Positions 17,187-25,909 of a stretch of DNA of 64,000 nucleotides are shown piece after piece. Each line of letters begins with the position of its first letter. The stretch's first letter is position 1. The stretch lies in assembly GCF_003852545.1 (NCBI RefSeq), contig NZ_QAJR01000003.1:37551-101550 (forward strand). The letters are read 5' to 3'. This stretch comes from Acidovorax sp. FJL06. GTDB taxonomy: Bacteria; Pseudomonadota; Gammaproteobacteria; Burkholderiales; Burkholderiaceae_C. Under the pieces are notes generated by a model, which was not told the origin of the DNA, made no database searches, and worked only from the letters and a program-made list of their open reading frames with translations. The position numbers and the translations under genes are program-made.

Positions 17187-17221
17187 GCGGCCCGGGCTCT
17201 GCGCGCAGCAGGGAGGGCCGC
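17187..17221 (+). promoter_or_regulatory. Hairpin between binding-protein and ATPase genes
   Basis: GCGGCCC (17187-17193) pairs with GGGCCGC (17215-17221), with a CTGC..GCAG inner stem. No T-run follows, so it is more likely an mRNA-stabilising or partial attenuation structure that favours the binding protein over the rest of the importer. Confidence 0.45.
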
Positions 17222-17241
17222 ATCCATCGAAAGGCGACCCC

Positions 17242-18075
17242 ATGCAGTCCGCTGAGCCCACCCCCGCCGACCCGGCGACGACCCACCGCCCCACGCCCGC
17301 CGTGCAGGTGCTGTCGGCCGAGAAGACCTACCCCAACGGCACGCAGGCCCTGCTGCCGGTGGACCTGACCATCGAGGAAGGCGAGTTCGTCACCCTGCTC
17401 GGCCCCTCGGGCTGCGGCAAGAGCACCTTGCTGAAGATGGTGGCCGGCCTGCTGGAGCCCACCGATGGCCGCCTGCAGCTGTGGCGCAAGCCCGTGGCCC
17501 AGTTGGAGGACAGCGGCAAGAAGATGGCCTTTGTCTTCCAGTCGCCCACGCTCATGCCCTGGGCCAGCGTGCAGACCAATGTGCGCCTGCCGCTGGACCT
17601 GGCTGGCGTGCCCCGCGCCGAGGCCGAAACCCGCGTGGCCGAGGCCCTGGCCCTGGTGGGCCTGTCGAAATTTGCCACCGCGCTGCCGCGCGCCCTGTCG
17701 GGCGGCATGCAGATGCGCGTGTCGATTGCGCGCGGCCTGGTGACCCAGCCTGATTTGCTGCTGATGGACGAGCCCTTCGGCGCGCTCGACGAGATCACAC
17801 GCCACAAGCTCGACGCCGACCTGCTGGACCTGTGGCGCAAGAAGAAGCTGACCGTGATCTTCGTGACGCACTCCATCCACGAGGCGGTGTTCCTGTCGAG
17901 CCGCGTGGTGATGATGGCCGCGCGCCCTGGCCGCGTGGTGGAGGAGTTCCGCATAGCCGCGCCCTACCCGCGCACGGCCGACTTCATGGTCTCACCCGAA
18001 TTCAGCCGCTACGCCAAGCAGCTGCAGGACAGCCTGCTGCGCGCCAGTGCCGACTCCGAGGAGGCCGCAGCATGA
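17242..18075 (+). CDS. ABC transporter ATP-binding protein, nitrate/taurine type
   Basis: Cytoplasmic ATPase of 277 residues energising the importer. Walker A GPSGCGKST near residue 55, Q-loop in FVFQSPTLMPW, signature LSGGMQMRVSIAR, Walker B LLLMDEPFGALD, and switch His in VTHSIHEA. All are intact. It belongs to the SsuB/TauB branch that pairs with NMT1-like binding proteins. The stop overlaps the permease start by four bases. Confidence 0.92.
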   Translation: MQSAEPTPADPATTHRPTPAVQVLSAEKTYPNGTQALLPVDLTIEEGEFVTLLGPSGCGKSTLLKMVAGLLEPTDGRLQLWRKPVAQLEDSGKKMAFVFQSPTLMPWASVQTNVRLPLDLAGVPRAEAETRVAEALALVGLSKFATALPRALSGGMQMRVSIARGLVTQPDLLLMDEPFGALDEITRHKLDADLLDLWRKKKLTVIFVTHSIHEAVFLSSRVVMMAARPGRVVEEFRIAAPYPRTADFMVSPEFSRYAKQLQDSLLRASADSEEAAA

Positions 18076-18968
18076 GCACCCCGTTTCCCACATCGCCCAT
18101 TGCCGCCCCGGCCCCCCTCGAACGCAGCGCCCCCACCCGCGCGCCAGCGCCGCCCAAGCCCGCCACACCCCGCGTGCCGCTGATGGCCCAACCCCGCGTG
18201 CAGCGCGTGGTCTACCCGCTGCTGGTGGGCCTGGTGCTCATCGCGCTGTGGCAGGGCCTGGTCACAGCCATGGAGCTGCCGCCCTACCTAGTGCCCTCGC
18301 CTTTGCTGATGCTCAAGACGCTGTTCACCGACTGGGCGGCCCTGGGCGGCTCGCTCTGGGTCACCGTCAAGATCACCGTGCTGGCCTTTGCCGTGGCCAC
18401 GGTGGCGGGGGTGCTGATCTCCTTCCTCTTCGTGCAGAGCAAGCGCATCGAGACGGCGCTGTTCCCGTACGCCGTGCTGCTGCAGGTCACGCCCATCGTG
18501 GCGGTGGCGCCGCTCATCATCATCTGGGTGAAGGACCCGACGGCATCGATGGTGATCTGCGCCGCGCTGGTGGCGCTGTTCCCCATCATCAGCAACACCA
18601 CGCTGGGCCTGCGCAGCGTGGAGCCGGACCTGCAAAGCTACTTCAAGCTCAACCGCGCCACGCGCATGCAGACCCTGCTGCGCCTGCGCATACCGAGCGC
18701 GCTGCCCTACTTCTTCGGCGGGCTGCGCATCTCCAGCGGGCTGGCGCTGATCGGCGCCGTGGTGGCCGAGTTCGTGGCCGGCACGGGCGGTCAGGGTGCA
18801 GGGCTGGCCTACCAGATCCTGCAGGCGGGCTTTCAGCTCAACATTCCGCGCATGTTCGCTGCGCTGCTGCTGATCTCGCTGACCGGGGTCGCCTTGTTCG
18901 CCCTGATGGCCTGGGGTACCCGGCTGGCCCTGGGCAGCTGGCACGCCAGCGAAAACTCGCACGACTGA
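18072..18968 (+). CDS. ABC transporter permease, nitrate/taurine type
   Basis: Inner-membrane subunit of 298 residues with about six helices after a proline-rich cytoplasmic tail (residues 1-45). The coupling loop near residue 200 reads KLNRATRMQTLLRLRIPSALP, as in BPD_transp_1 permeases of the SsuC/TauC type. The start at 18072 overlaps the ATPase stop. With the preceding genes it completes a single importer; one permease gene implies a homodimeric channel. Confidence 0.9.
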   Translation: MSTPFPTSPIAAPAPLERSAPTRAPAPPKPATPRVPLMAQPRVQRVVYPLLVGLVLIALWQGLVTAMELPPYLVPSPLLMLKTLFTDWAALGGSLWVTVKITVLAFAVATVAGVLISFLFVQSKRIETALFPYAVLLQVTPIVAVAPLIIIWVKDPTASMVICAALVALFPIISNTTLGLRSVEPDLQSYFKLNRATRMQTLLRLRIPSALPYFFGGLRISSGLALIGAVVAEFVAGTGGQGAGLAYQILQAGFQLNIPRMFAALLLISLTGVALFALMAWGTRLALGSWHASENSHD

Positions 18969-19076
18969 GCCCACCACCTACCCGGACCGCATCCATTTTT
19001 TGACACTGCGCACGCGCAGTGGGGGCCGCGCTTTGCCCGCCCCACACCACCCGCCGCACCGACAGGAGAAACAGAC

Positions 19077-20468
19077 ATGACCCACACCACCACCGCCCAC
19101 CAACTGCCCGAACAACTGCCCGGCCTGGACTGGATTGCCGACCCGCTGCGCGTGGGCCGCCTGTCGCAGGACTTTGCCTGGTTCAGCCCGGTGCTCAAGC
19201 GCGACCTGGCCGGCAAGCGTGGCGACATCGCGGTGCGTCCACGCACCGAAGAAGAAATCCGCCAGGTGGTGGCCGCATGCGCCAGCGCGGGCATCCCCCT
19301 GACCGTGCGCGGCAGCGGCACCGGCAACTACGGGCAGAGCACGCCGCTGCATGGCGGGGTGATCCTGGACCTGTCGGGCTACAACGCCTTGGGCTGGGTG
19401 CGCGGCGGCGTGGGCCGGGCGCAGGCGGGCATTCGCCTGGCAGACTTCGACGCGCAGGCCAAGCCCCTAGGGCAGGAGCTGCGCTGGCTGCCCTCCACCT
19501 ACCGCAGCGCCACGCTGGGCGGGCTGTTCGGCGGCGGCTTTGGCGGAGCCGGCTCGATCAACCACGGCCCGCTGGCCGCGCCCGGCAACGTGCTGGCCGT
19601 GCGCGCGATGACCGTGGAGCCCGAGCCCCAGGTCGTCGAGTTGCGCGGCCCCGAGGCCATGCTGCTGCACCACACCTACGGCACCAACGGCATCGTGCTG
19701 GAGCTGGAAGTGGCCCTGACCCCTGCCGTGGAGTGGACCGAATGCATCGCCACCTTCGCGCAGTTCGATGCCGCGCTGGAGTTTGCCGACCGCTTTGGCA
19801 GCGCGCCCGGGCTGGAGAAAAAAGAGGTGTGCTTTGTGGCCGCCCCCATCCCGCAGTACTTCACCAGCCTGGCCGAGCACCTGCCGGCCGACCACCACGC
19901 CGTGCTGCTGCTGGTGGCACCGCACTCCGAAGCCGGCATGCGCGACATGGTGGCCCAGCACGGTGGCCAGGTCACCTACCGCAAGACGGCCGACGAAGTG
20001 GCCAGTAGCCACAAGACGCTGCTCGAATACACCTGGAACCACACCACCCTGCACGCACTGAAGGTGGACAAGGGCCTGACCTACATCCAGAGCGGCTTCA
20101 ACCCCATGCACCGCCTCCAGCAGGTGAAGGCGCTGGAGGCCGCGCTCAAGGGGGAGGTGATGATGCACCTGGAGTTTTTGCGCACCAAGGAGGGTGCGTT
20201 CAACTGCAGCGGCCTGCAGATCATCCGCTACACCACCGAAGAACGCCTGAACCAGATCATGCAGATCTACCGCGACCACGGCGTGCAGATCAACAACCCG
20301 CACGTGTACATCGTGGAAGACGGCAAGCAGAACCACCTGGACCCCGCCGTGGTGGGCATGAAGCGCCGCTTCGACCCGCAGGGCCTGCTCAACCCCGGCA
20401 AGCTGCGCAGCTGGTATGCCGCCGAACCCACGGCCTCCTCGCAAGCACCCGTACGCCAAACAGCGTAG
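19077..20468 (+). CDS. FAD-binding oxidoreductase, VAO/GlcD type
   Basis: Flavoprotein of 463 residues. The FAD_binding_4 domain spans about 45-220, with VRPRTEEEIRQVVAACASAG, the phosphate loop RGSGTGNYGQ and the distal GGLFGGGFGGAGSINHGPLA. A C-terminal linked-oxidase domain ends in GMKRRFDPQGLLNPGKL. Such enzymes oxidise alcohols, hydroxy acids or amines. CAGGAG precedes the start. It is the last gene of the co-directional block, 108 bases after the permease. The gap holds an 18-base perfect palindrome at 19004-19021. It may oxidise an alcohol intermediate or reduce the orphan ferredoxin; both are guesses. Confidence 0.85.
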   Translation: MTHTTTAHQLPEQLPGLDWIADPLRVGRLSQDFAWFSPVLKRDLAGKRGDIAVRPRTEEEIRQVVAACASAGIPLTVRGSGTGNYGQSTPLHGGVILDLSGYNALGWVRGGVGRAQAGIRLADFDAQAKPLGQELRWLPSTYRSATLGGLFGGGFGGAGSINHGPLAAPGNVLAVRAMTVEPEPQVVELRGPEAMLLHHTYGTNGIVLELEVALTPAVEWTECIATFAQFDAALEFADRFGSAPGLEKKEVCFVAAPIPQYFTSLAEHLPADHHAVLLLVAPHSEAGMRDMVAQHGGQVTYRKTADEVASSHKTLLEYTWNHTTLHALKVDKGLTYIQSGFNPMHRLQQVKALEAALKGEVMMHLEFLRTKEGAFNCSGLQIIRYTTEERLNQIMQIYRDHGVQINNPHVYIVEDGKQNHLDPAVVGMKRRFDPQGLLNPGKLRSWYAAEPTASSQAPVRQTA

Positions 20469-20560
20469 GCCAAGCCGGGACGGAAGGTGACCCAACAGGC
20501 CTCTACCGCTTGCCTGCGGGGCATAATCAGCTACTCATTTAGTAGCAAAGCACTGAACCC

Positions 20561-21397
20561 ATGCCTTGGCACGCCCGCCTGCAGCTCGACTACACGGCAG
20601 AACCCACCGCACGCACCGTGGCCCGCTACGCGCACAACGGGCCACTGCGCATCCTGCAAAGCCTGTACCCCGAGGGCAACGCCATCTGCCACAACGTGCT
20701 GGTGCACCCGCCCGGCGGCCTGGTGGGCGGCGACACGCTGGACATCACCGCCACCGTAGGCCCCGGTGCCCACGGCCTGGTCACCACGCCCGGTGCCACG
20801 CGCTTCTACCGATCCACCGGCCCGCTGGCCTTGCAGCGCAGCCACCTCACCCTCGCCGAAGGCGCGCGCCTGGAATGGTTGCCGCTCGAAGCCCTGTGCT
20901 ACAGCGCCTGCCACGCAGAAAACCACCTCACCCTGAACCTCGCACCCGGCGCCGAATGCATCGCCTGGGACGTGACCGCGCTGGGCCTGCCGCACGCCAG
21001 CCAGCCGTTTGAGCAAGGCCGCTTCACCCAGCACCTGGAAGTGCCCGGCCTGTGGCTGGAGCGCGGCGTGATCGACGCCGCCGATGAACGCCTGCTGAGC
21101 AGCCCCCTGGGCCTGGCGGGCCACCGCTGCATGGCCAGCATGTTCTTTGCCACAGGCACCCCACTCGACCGCACCCGCCGCGATGCTGCGCTGGACGCTG
21201 CCCGCGCCGTGATGGACGCGCACCCCCCGGTCAAAGCCACGGCGGGCGCCACCTGCCCCAATGAGCGCATGGTGGTGGTGCGCGTGCTGGCGCCGCAGGT
21301 GGAGCCTGCGATGAAGCTGCTCAAGGCCGTGCGGGTGGCCTGGCGGCAGGCGATGTGGCAGCTGTCGGGCGAGCCGCCCCGCATCTGGGCGATGTAG
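20561..21397 (+). CDS. ureD: Urease accessory protein UreD
   Basis: Chaperone of 278 residues that binds apo-urease with UreF and UreG for nickel insertion. Family landmarks are clear: HPPGGLVGGDTLDI near residue 50, TTPGATRFYRS, and GARLEWLPLEALCYSAC. Length is normal. It is the only urease gene here: ureABCEFG lie 33 kb downstream, although ureD usually stands directly before ureA. It is preceded by an unrelated FAD enzyme gene and followed by a convergent kinase gene, so it needs its own promoter in the 92-base gap upstream. Confidence 0.93.
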   Translation: MPWHARLQLDYTAEPTARTVARYAHNGPLRILQSLYPEGNAICHNVLVHPPGGLVGGDTLDITATVGPGAHGLVTTPGATRFYRSTGPLALQRSHLTLAEGARLEWLPLEALCYSACHAENHLTLNLAPGAECIAWDVTALGLPHASQPFEQGRFTQHLEVPGLWLERGVIDAADERLLSSPLGLAGHRCMASMFFATGTPLDRTRRDAALDAARAVMDAHPPVKATAGATCPNERMVVVRVLAPQVEPAMKLLKAVRVAWRQAMWQLSGEPPRIWAM

Positions 21398-21506
21398 CAC
21401 GGGCGGGCGCGTCCCCTGGTCCATCGCGTCTGGCGCTGGGCTCAGGGAGGGTGGCCTGGCTCATCGTCCGCGCAGCCCACGGCCCAGCGCCGGGTACAAC
21501 AAAGCG

Positions 21507-24458
21507 TCACAGGCCCTGTCCCGGCGCAATGCTCCCTCCAGCGGTTCCCGAGGGCTGGAGCAGGCGGGCAAAGGTCTCGCGCAACTCGCCGAGTTTGGGG
21601 GGTTTGCTGAGAATGCTGTCAATGTGCGGTGGGATCTCGCCGTTGGACATCAGTCTGCGGCCCCAGCCCGTCAACAAAACAACGGGCGTGGCCGGTGACA
21701 TCTGCTTGACGGCCTCGGCCACCCTGCGCCCGTCGATGTGGGGCATGCCCAGGTCGGTAATGACCATGGCGAACGCCTCACCCGCCGCTTGCGCAGCCCC
21801 AAAGGTGTCGATCCCCGCCTGCCCGCCATGGGCCGTGGTCACGGCATGGCCGTCCATCTCCAGAACGTCGCGCAGCGATTTGAGCAGCATGGGGTCATCG
21901 TCCACGATCAGCAGGCGCAGGCTGGGCACCGTGGCACCCGGGGCCTCGGTGCGGACCAATGCAACCGCCACGGGCGGCACCGCAAACACCAGGCGCATGG
22001 TGGTGCCGCGCCCCTGCAGACTGTCGATTTCAATGTCGGCGCTGTGGCGCTCGACCACGCCGTACACCATGGCCAGCCCCAAACCCGAGCCCCGCGCGCC
22101 CTTGGTGGTGAAAAAGGGCTCCAGGCAACGGCGCCGGGTCTCCTCGTCCATCCCTGTGCCGGTGTCCTCCACCTCGATATGCACCTGCGTTGGAGGTCCG
22201 CCGGCATCTGCCCCGCTGCACACCGCCCTGGTGCGCAATGTCAGCGTACCGCCCTCGGGCATGGCGTCGATGGCGTTGAAGAAGAGGTTGATCAAGGCCT
22301 CGCGGATCTCGCTCTCGATGCCCATGACCACGGGCAAATCCTGCGCAAGCTCTGTCCGCAGTTGGATCACCACCCCCCGCTGCTGGGGGATGTCGTTCCA
22401 GCGCGCGCGTGTGAGGTCGATCACCTGCTGCAGCAGCAGGTTCAACTGCACGGGCGCGAGCGTCAGCTGCGGTTCGCGGTGCCGGTAGAACTCGCCCATG
22501 CGCGTGACCGTCTGCGCGACATCGTCGATGGACCGCTGGATGGTTTCGAGGTAATTGCGGGCCCGGGCGCTGAGGCCGGCCTCATGGGCCAGCAGCGTTT
22601 CGGTGTAAAGCGTCACCGGCGAGATCGCATTGTTGATGTCGTGCGCAATGCCGCTGGCCATCTGGCCCAGCGCACCCAGGCGCTCCTGCTGCATCACGGC
22701 CTGCTGGCTCAAGCGCAAGTCGTCGTACGCCTGCTGCAGCGTGCCGTAGAGCTGCGCCTGGTGCACGGCCAAGGCGACATGCTCGCTCAGCTGCTGCAAG
22801 AACTCGCACTCGCCGCTGCTGAAGGCATGCGCCGCATGGCGCGCGGTGATCAACACGCCGAAGACCCGGTTTTCCGTCAACAGCGGCGCGACAACCAGGG
22901 CACGCAGCCCTCCACGCGCCAGGCGCTGCGGAAAAGGAAAGTCCACCTGGCTGACATCGGGCTCGTACACCAGCTCGCCCCGCACGCAGCGCGACAGGCC
23001 ATTGGCATCGATGGCCACCCGCTCGTGCGCCGTCATGGCCAGTGCTGCGGCCAGCGCGGCACTGCGCAGCCCCACGCTGGCGACCTCCAGGGCGCTGTGG
23101 GGCGCATCGTGCAAGGACATGCAGGCGAAGTCGACGGGAAGCTGGTCTTCCAGGCTGTTCACCACCACCTGGAAGATGCTGGGCAGGTCTTGCCGCTCCC
23201 CAATCGCCCGGGTGATCTGGTGCAGCAAATTGAGGCGCCCCAACTGCGCCTGGAGCTTGTGCTCGCTCAGTTTGCGCTCGCTGATGTCCCGCACAAACCC
23301 CGTGAAGGTGGGCGGATGCGCGGAGCCGCTGCGCGTGATGGACAGCTCGACCGGAAACTCCGTCCCGTCCGCGCGCAACGCGGTCAACTCCACGCGCTGG
23401 CCCAGGATCGGACCGAGCCCGGTGGTGAGGTAATGCGCCATGCCTTGGCGGTGCTGCGCGCGCAGCTGCGGCGGGATGAGCAATTCGGCCATGTCGCGGC
23501 CCAGCACCGCGTGCTTGTCATGGCCAAAAATACCTTGGGCTGCCGCGTTGAAATCGACGATGCGCCCTTCGTGGTCGATGGACACGATGCCATCCAGGGC
23601 GGTGTTGACCACAGCGAGGTTGCGCTCCTGGCTTTCACGCAAGGCAACCTCGGTGCGTTTGCGCTCGGCGATTTCCAGTTGCAGCTGCGCATTCGACATC
23701 ACCAGCTGATCGCGCGAAACGGTCGTGCCCTTCAGCGTTGCGGTCATGGCATCGAAGGCGCGCGCCAGGTCGCCGATCTCGTCGCGCGAAGTCACATGGA
23801 GCCGATGGTCCAGGTTGCCGGCCCCGACAACGGCCGTGCCATCGCGCAGCCGCTCCAGCGGGCGCGTCACGCTCCTGAGCACAAAAAAGAGCGTCACCAT
23901 GATGGCCAGCAGCACCGATCCACCGAAAGCCGCAACGGCAAGGCTGGCGCGCTGCTGGGCCCGGAGCACGCCCTCCCGGCTGCGCACCGACAAGCGCAAG
24001 GCATCGGAGATCATGGCCTGCGTCTGGTTGATGATCTGCCCGGTGAGGCGAGAGTCCAGCTCTTCCAGCACCTCGCTGGCCTGCGCTGCCGCCTTGCGTT
24101 CCTGCTGGTTGGTCACCAGTTGGTCGAACAGGGTGCCAACAACCAGATGTGTGCGCCGAAACTCCTCCAGGATGGCCCGCTCTTCGGCATCGTTGAACTC
24201 CGGGGTCGTGTTCAACAGCGTCAGAAGCGATGCCTGGCTCAGGCGCCACTGAACCCGGGGGCGTTCTTCATGGCGCAGCACATACTCCAGCGTGAGGTGC
24301 CTGACCGCAGTGACGGCGTTGACAATCCGGCCGGCTGCCTCGTTCTTGACGAGTTCCTGCTTCACCTGCTGCGTCGTCGTCCACAGCACGGCACTGATGA
24401 CCACCACCACAGCGGCGGAGAACAACCCCGCGAGTTTGAGTCTGGTTGCGATCTTCAC
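21507..24458 (-). CDS. Hybrid sensor histidine kinase (HAMP-PAS-GAF-kinase-receiver)
   Basis: Membrane sensor kinase of 983 residues. TM1 at about 8-28, a helical periplasmic sensor, TM2 near 180-200, and HAMP (RSVTRPLERLRDG). PAS (residues about 300-420) includes LDGIVSIDHEGRIVDFN, and a GAF domain lies at about 440-580. The phospho-acceptor is His606 in GIAHDINN. The ATPase domain has NLFFNAIDAMPEGG and GSGLGLAMVYG. A C-terminal receiver has Asp902 in VITDLGMPHIDG. The GTG start at 24458 with AAGGAA upstream sits 17 bases after the binding-protein gene; longer frames would overlap that gene. The companion binding protein probably presents the signal. Confidence 0.87.
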   Translation of the reverse strand: MKIATRLKLAGLFSAAVVVVISAVLWTTTQQVKQELVKNEAAGRIVNAVTAVRHLTLEYVLRHEERPRVQWRLSQASLLTLLNTTPEFNDAEERAILEEFRRTHLVVGTLFDQLVTNQQERKAAAQASEVLEELDSRLTGQIINQTQAMISDALRLSVRSREGVLRAQQRASLAVAAFGGSVLLAIMVTLFFVLRSVTRPLERLRDGTAVVGAGNLDHRLHVTSRDEIGDLARAFDAMTATLKGTTVSRDQLVMSNAQLQLEIAERKRTEVALRESQERNLAVVNTALDGIVSIDHEGRIVDFNAAAQGIFGHDKHAVLGRDMAELLIPPQLRAQHRQGMAHYLTTGLGPILGQRVELTALRADGTEFPVELSITRSGSAHPPTFTGFVRDISERKLSEHKLQAQLGRLNLLHQITRAIGERQDLPSIFQVVVNSLEDQLPVDFACMSLHDAPHSALEVASVGLRSAALAAALAMTAHERVAIDANGLSRCVRGELVYEPDVSQVDFPFPQRLARGGLRALVVAPLLTENRVFGVLITARHAAHAFSSGECEFLQQLSEHVALAVHQAQLYGTLQQAYDDLRLSQQAVMQQERLGALGQMASGIAHDINNAISPVTLYTETLLAHEAGLSARARNYLETIQRSIDDVAQTVTRMGEFYRHREPQLTLAPVQLNLLLQQVIDLTRARWNDIPQQRGVVIQLRTELAQDLPVVMGIESEIREALINLFFNAIDAMPEGGTLTLRTRAVCSGADAGGPPTQVHIEVEDTGTGMDEETRRRCLEPFFTTKGARGSGLGLAMVYGVVERHSADIEIDSLQGRGTTMRLVFAVPPVAVALVRTEAPGATVPSLRLLIVDDDPMLLKSLRDVLEMDGHAVTTAHGGQAGIDTFGAAQAAGEAFAMVITDLGMPHIDGRRVAEAVKQMSPATPVVLLTGWGRRLMSNGEIPPHIDSILSKPPKLGELRETFARLLQPSGTAGGSIAPGQGL

Positions 24459-24475
24459 GCGGGCGTTCCTTGTTC

Positions 24476-25531
24476 CTAGTGGATCACCGTCACCGCATGC
24501 GGCGTGACCGCGAGCAGGCCATCCAGGTGGAAGTGGTTCAGGTAATTCGGCATCTCTTTTCGGCCGCCCGCCATGCCATTCTTGATCGCCCACCGCGCCT
24601 CGTCCTCCAGGGCCAGCAGCAGGCTCTGGTCGAGCACCACGCCGAAACGGTAGGCCCCCCAGGGGTCTTTGAGTTCGGCCGCATCGACCCCCATGAACCG
24701 TGCCGTGATTGCGCGCGCCCCGTCGGGGGTCTCCTGGCAGAACCGCCCCCCCTGGACCAGCGCCCGGAGCACCTTCTGGACGGTGTCCTGGTGGCCGGCA
24801 ACGTAGTCGCGTGTGCTGCTCAGGCTGGAAGTCGCTTCATAGATGCCCGTGGCGGCAAAAGCGACCGCGTTGGCACCCAGGGCTTTTTTCATCGTGCCCA
24901 CATGGGGCTCCCAGGTCGCAGCGGCGTCGATATCTCCGCGCTGCAATGCCGGCGCAATGTCTTCCGGTTTGAGGTCCACCGCCGTGACATCGCGGGGCGA
25001 CAGCTTCTGCCGATTGAGAAAGGCGTCCAAAACAAAATGTCCGGAGGTCCCCAGCGTGACACCAATGCGTTTTCCTCGCAGGCTGGCCGGCGTGGAAACG
25101 CCCCTGTCCCGCCGCCCGACAACCTCATAGTCGGCTTCGGTGGCAAACAGGGTTGCGATGACGGAGACGGGCTGCTCCCGCATCACGGCGAACATGATCG
25201 GGATGTCTGCCGAAACGCTCAGGCTGGCCCGGCCTTCCAGGGTGGCGTCCAGCGCGGCCCTGCCGCTGGTGTGTTGCTGGACCGTGGCATGCACGCCCTC
25301 GGCGGCAAAGTAGCCGCGCTCCTGCGCCACAAAAACCGGGCACGAGCCCGCATACAGGGTGTTGGTGGCAATGGTTACATCCACCCGGGGCGCGGAAGAG
25401 GCGGGTGACGGTGCACGCCCCCCCCACACCACCGCCGCAGCCAGCAACACCGCCACGCACAGCACCGCAAGGCCTGCCGCCAGGCGGGCGGACCGGCTTC
25501 GCTGCGGCGCATCCGCCACTTTGTCCTCCAT
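24476..25531 (-). CDS. Membrane-anchored NMT1-like solute-binding protein
   Basis: Binding protein of 351 residues with one hydrophobic N-terminal segment (about 18-38) that looks like an uncleaved anchor. It is followed by an NMT1/TauA-like two-lobe domain (VDVTIATNTLYAGSCPVFVA, YVAGHQDTVQKVLRALVQGG). GGGAG precedes the ATG at 25531; an upstream TTG is less likely. No permease or ATPase follows; instead the next gene is a membrane hybrid kinase in the same operon. That arrangement suggests a sensing rather than a transport role, as in three-component systems. The ligand is unknown. Confidence 0.83.
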   Translation of the reverse strand: MEDKVADAPQRSRSARLAAGLAVLCVAVLLAAAVVWGGRAPSPASSAPRVDVTIATNTLYAGSCPVFVAQERGYFAAEGVHATVQQHTSGRAALDATLEGRASLSVSADIPIMFAVMREQPVSVIATLFATEADYEVVGRRDRGVSTPASLRGKRIGVTLGTSGHFVLDAFLNRQKLSPRDVTAVDLKPEDIAPALQRGDIDAAATWEPHVGTMKKALGANAVAFAATGIYEATSSLSSTRDYVAGHQDTVQKVLRALVQGGRFCQETPDGARAITARFMGVDAAELKDPWGAYRFGVVLDQSLLLALEDEARWAIKNGMAGGRKEMPNYLNHFHLDGLLAVTPHAVTVIH

Positions 25532-25909
25532 CGCGAAACTCCCTGGACGCTGCGCCAAAAAGCCCCTGCCTCAACCCCCGGCACCGTGCATTCGCTGCGC
25601 AGTTCAGCGTGCAACGCCAACGATTGTGCGTGTTTCGGTGTACAAGGCAAGGTGCATTTGGCCACCGATGCCGCGCCTGTGCGCCGTGCACGGAGGCAAA
25701 TGGACAGCCACCGCGTTTGAAACTACCATTTGCGCAGGCAAGGCTTGCAAAGGCCGATGGGGGACAGGATGGGGTCCCTGCACAGGGGCTGCAATCCTGC
25801 CTTCTGCCCAGGAAACAACATGCAGCAGCATCAGTTGTTCCGTATCCGCTGCTGGCCATCCCTGGCCAGTTTGGTACCTTGTCTTATGAACTGAACCCGT
25901 ATCCAACAC
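25532..25909. other. Divergent promoter region of two signalling operons
   Basis: This 378-base gap separates the binding-protein/kinase operon from the receiver-kinase gene. I found no open frame with credible features, no strong palindrome and no terminator. Promoters for both directions are expected here. Confidence 0.35.

Noticed and set aside
19004-19021. CACTGCGCACGCGCAGTG hairpin as terminator after the permease gene
   Set aside because: The T-run lies before the stem on the coding strand, so it cannot be a normal terminator; it may be a regulator site before the FAD gene.
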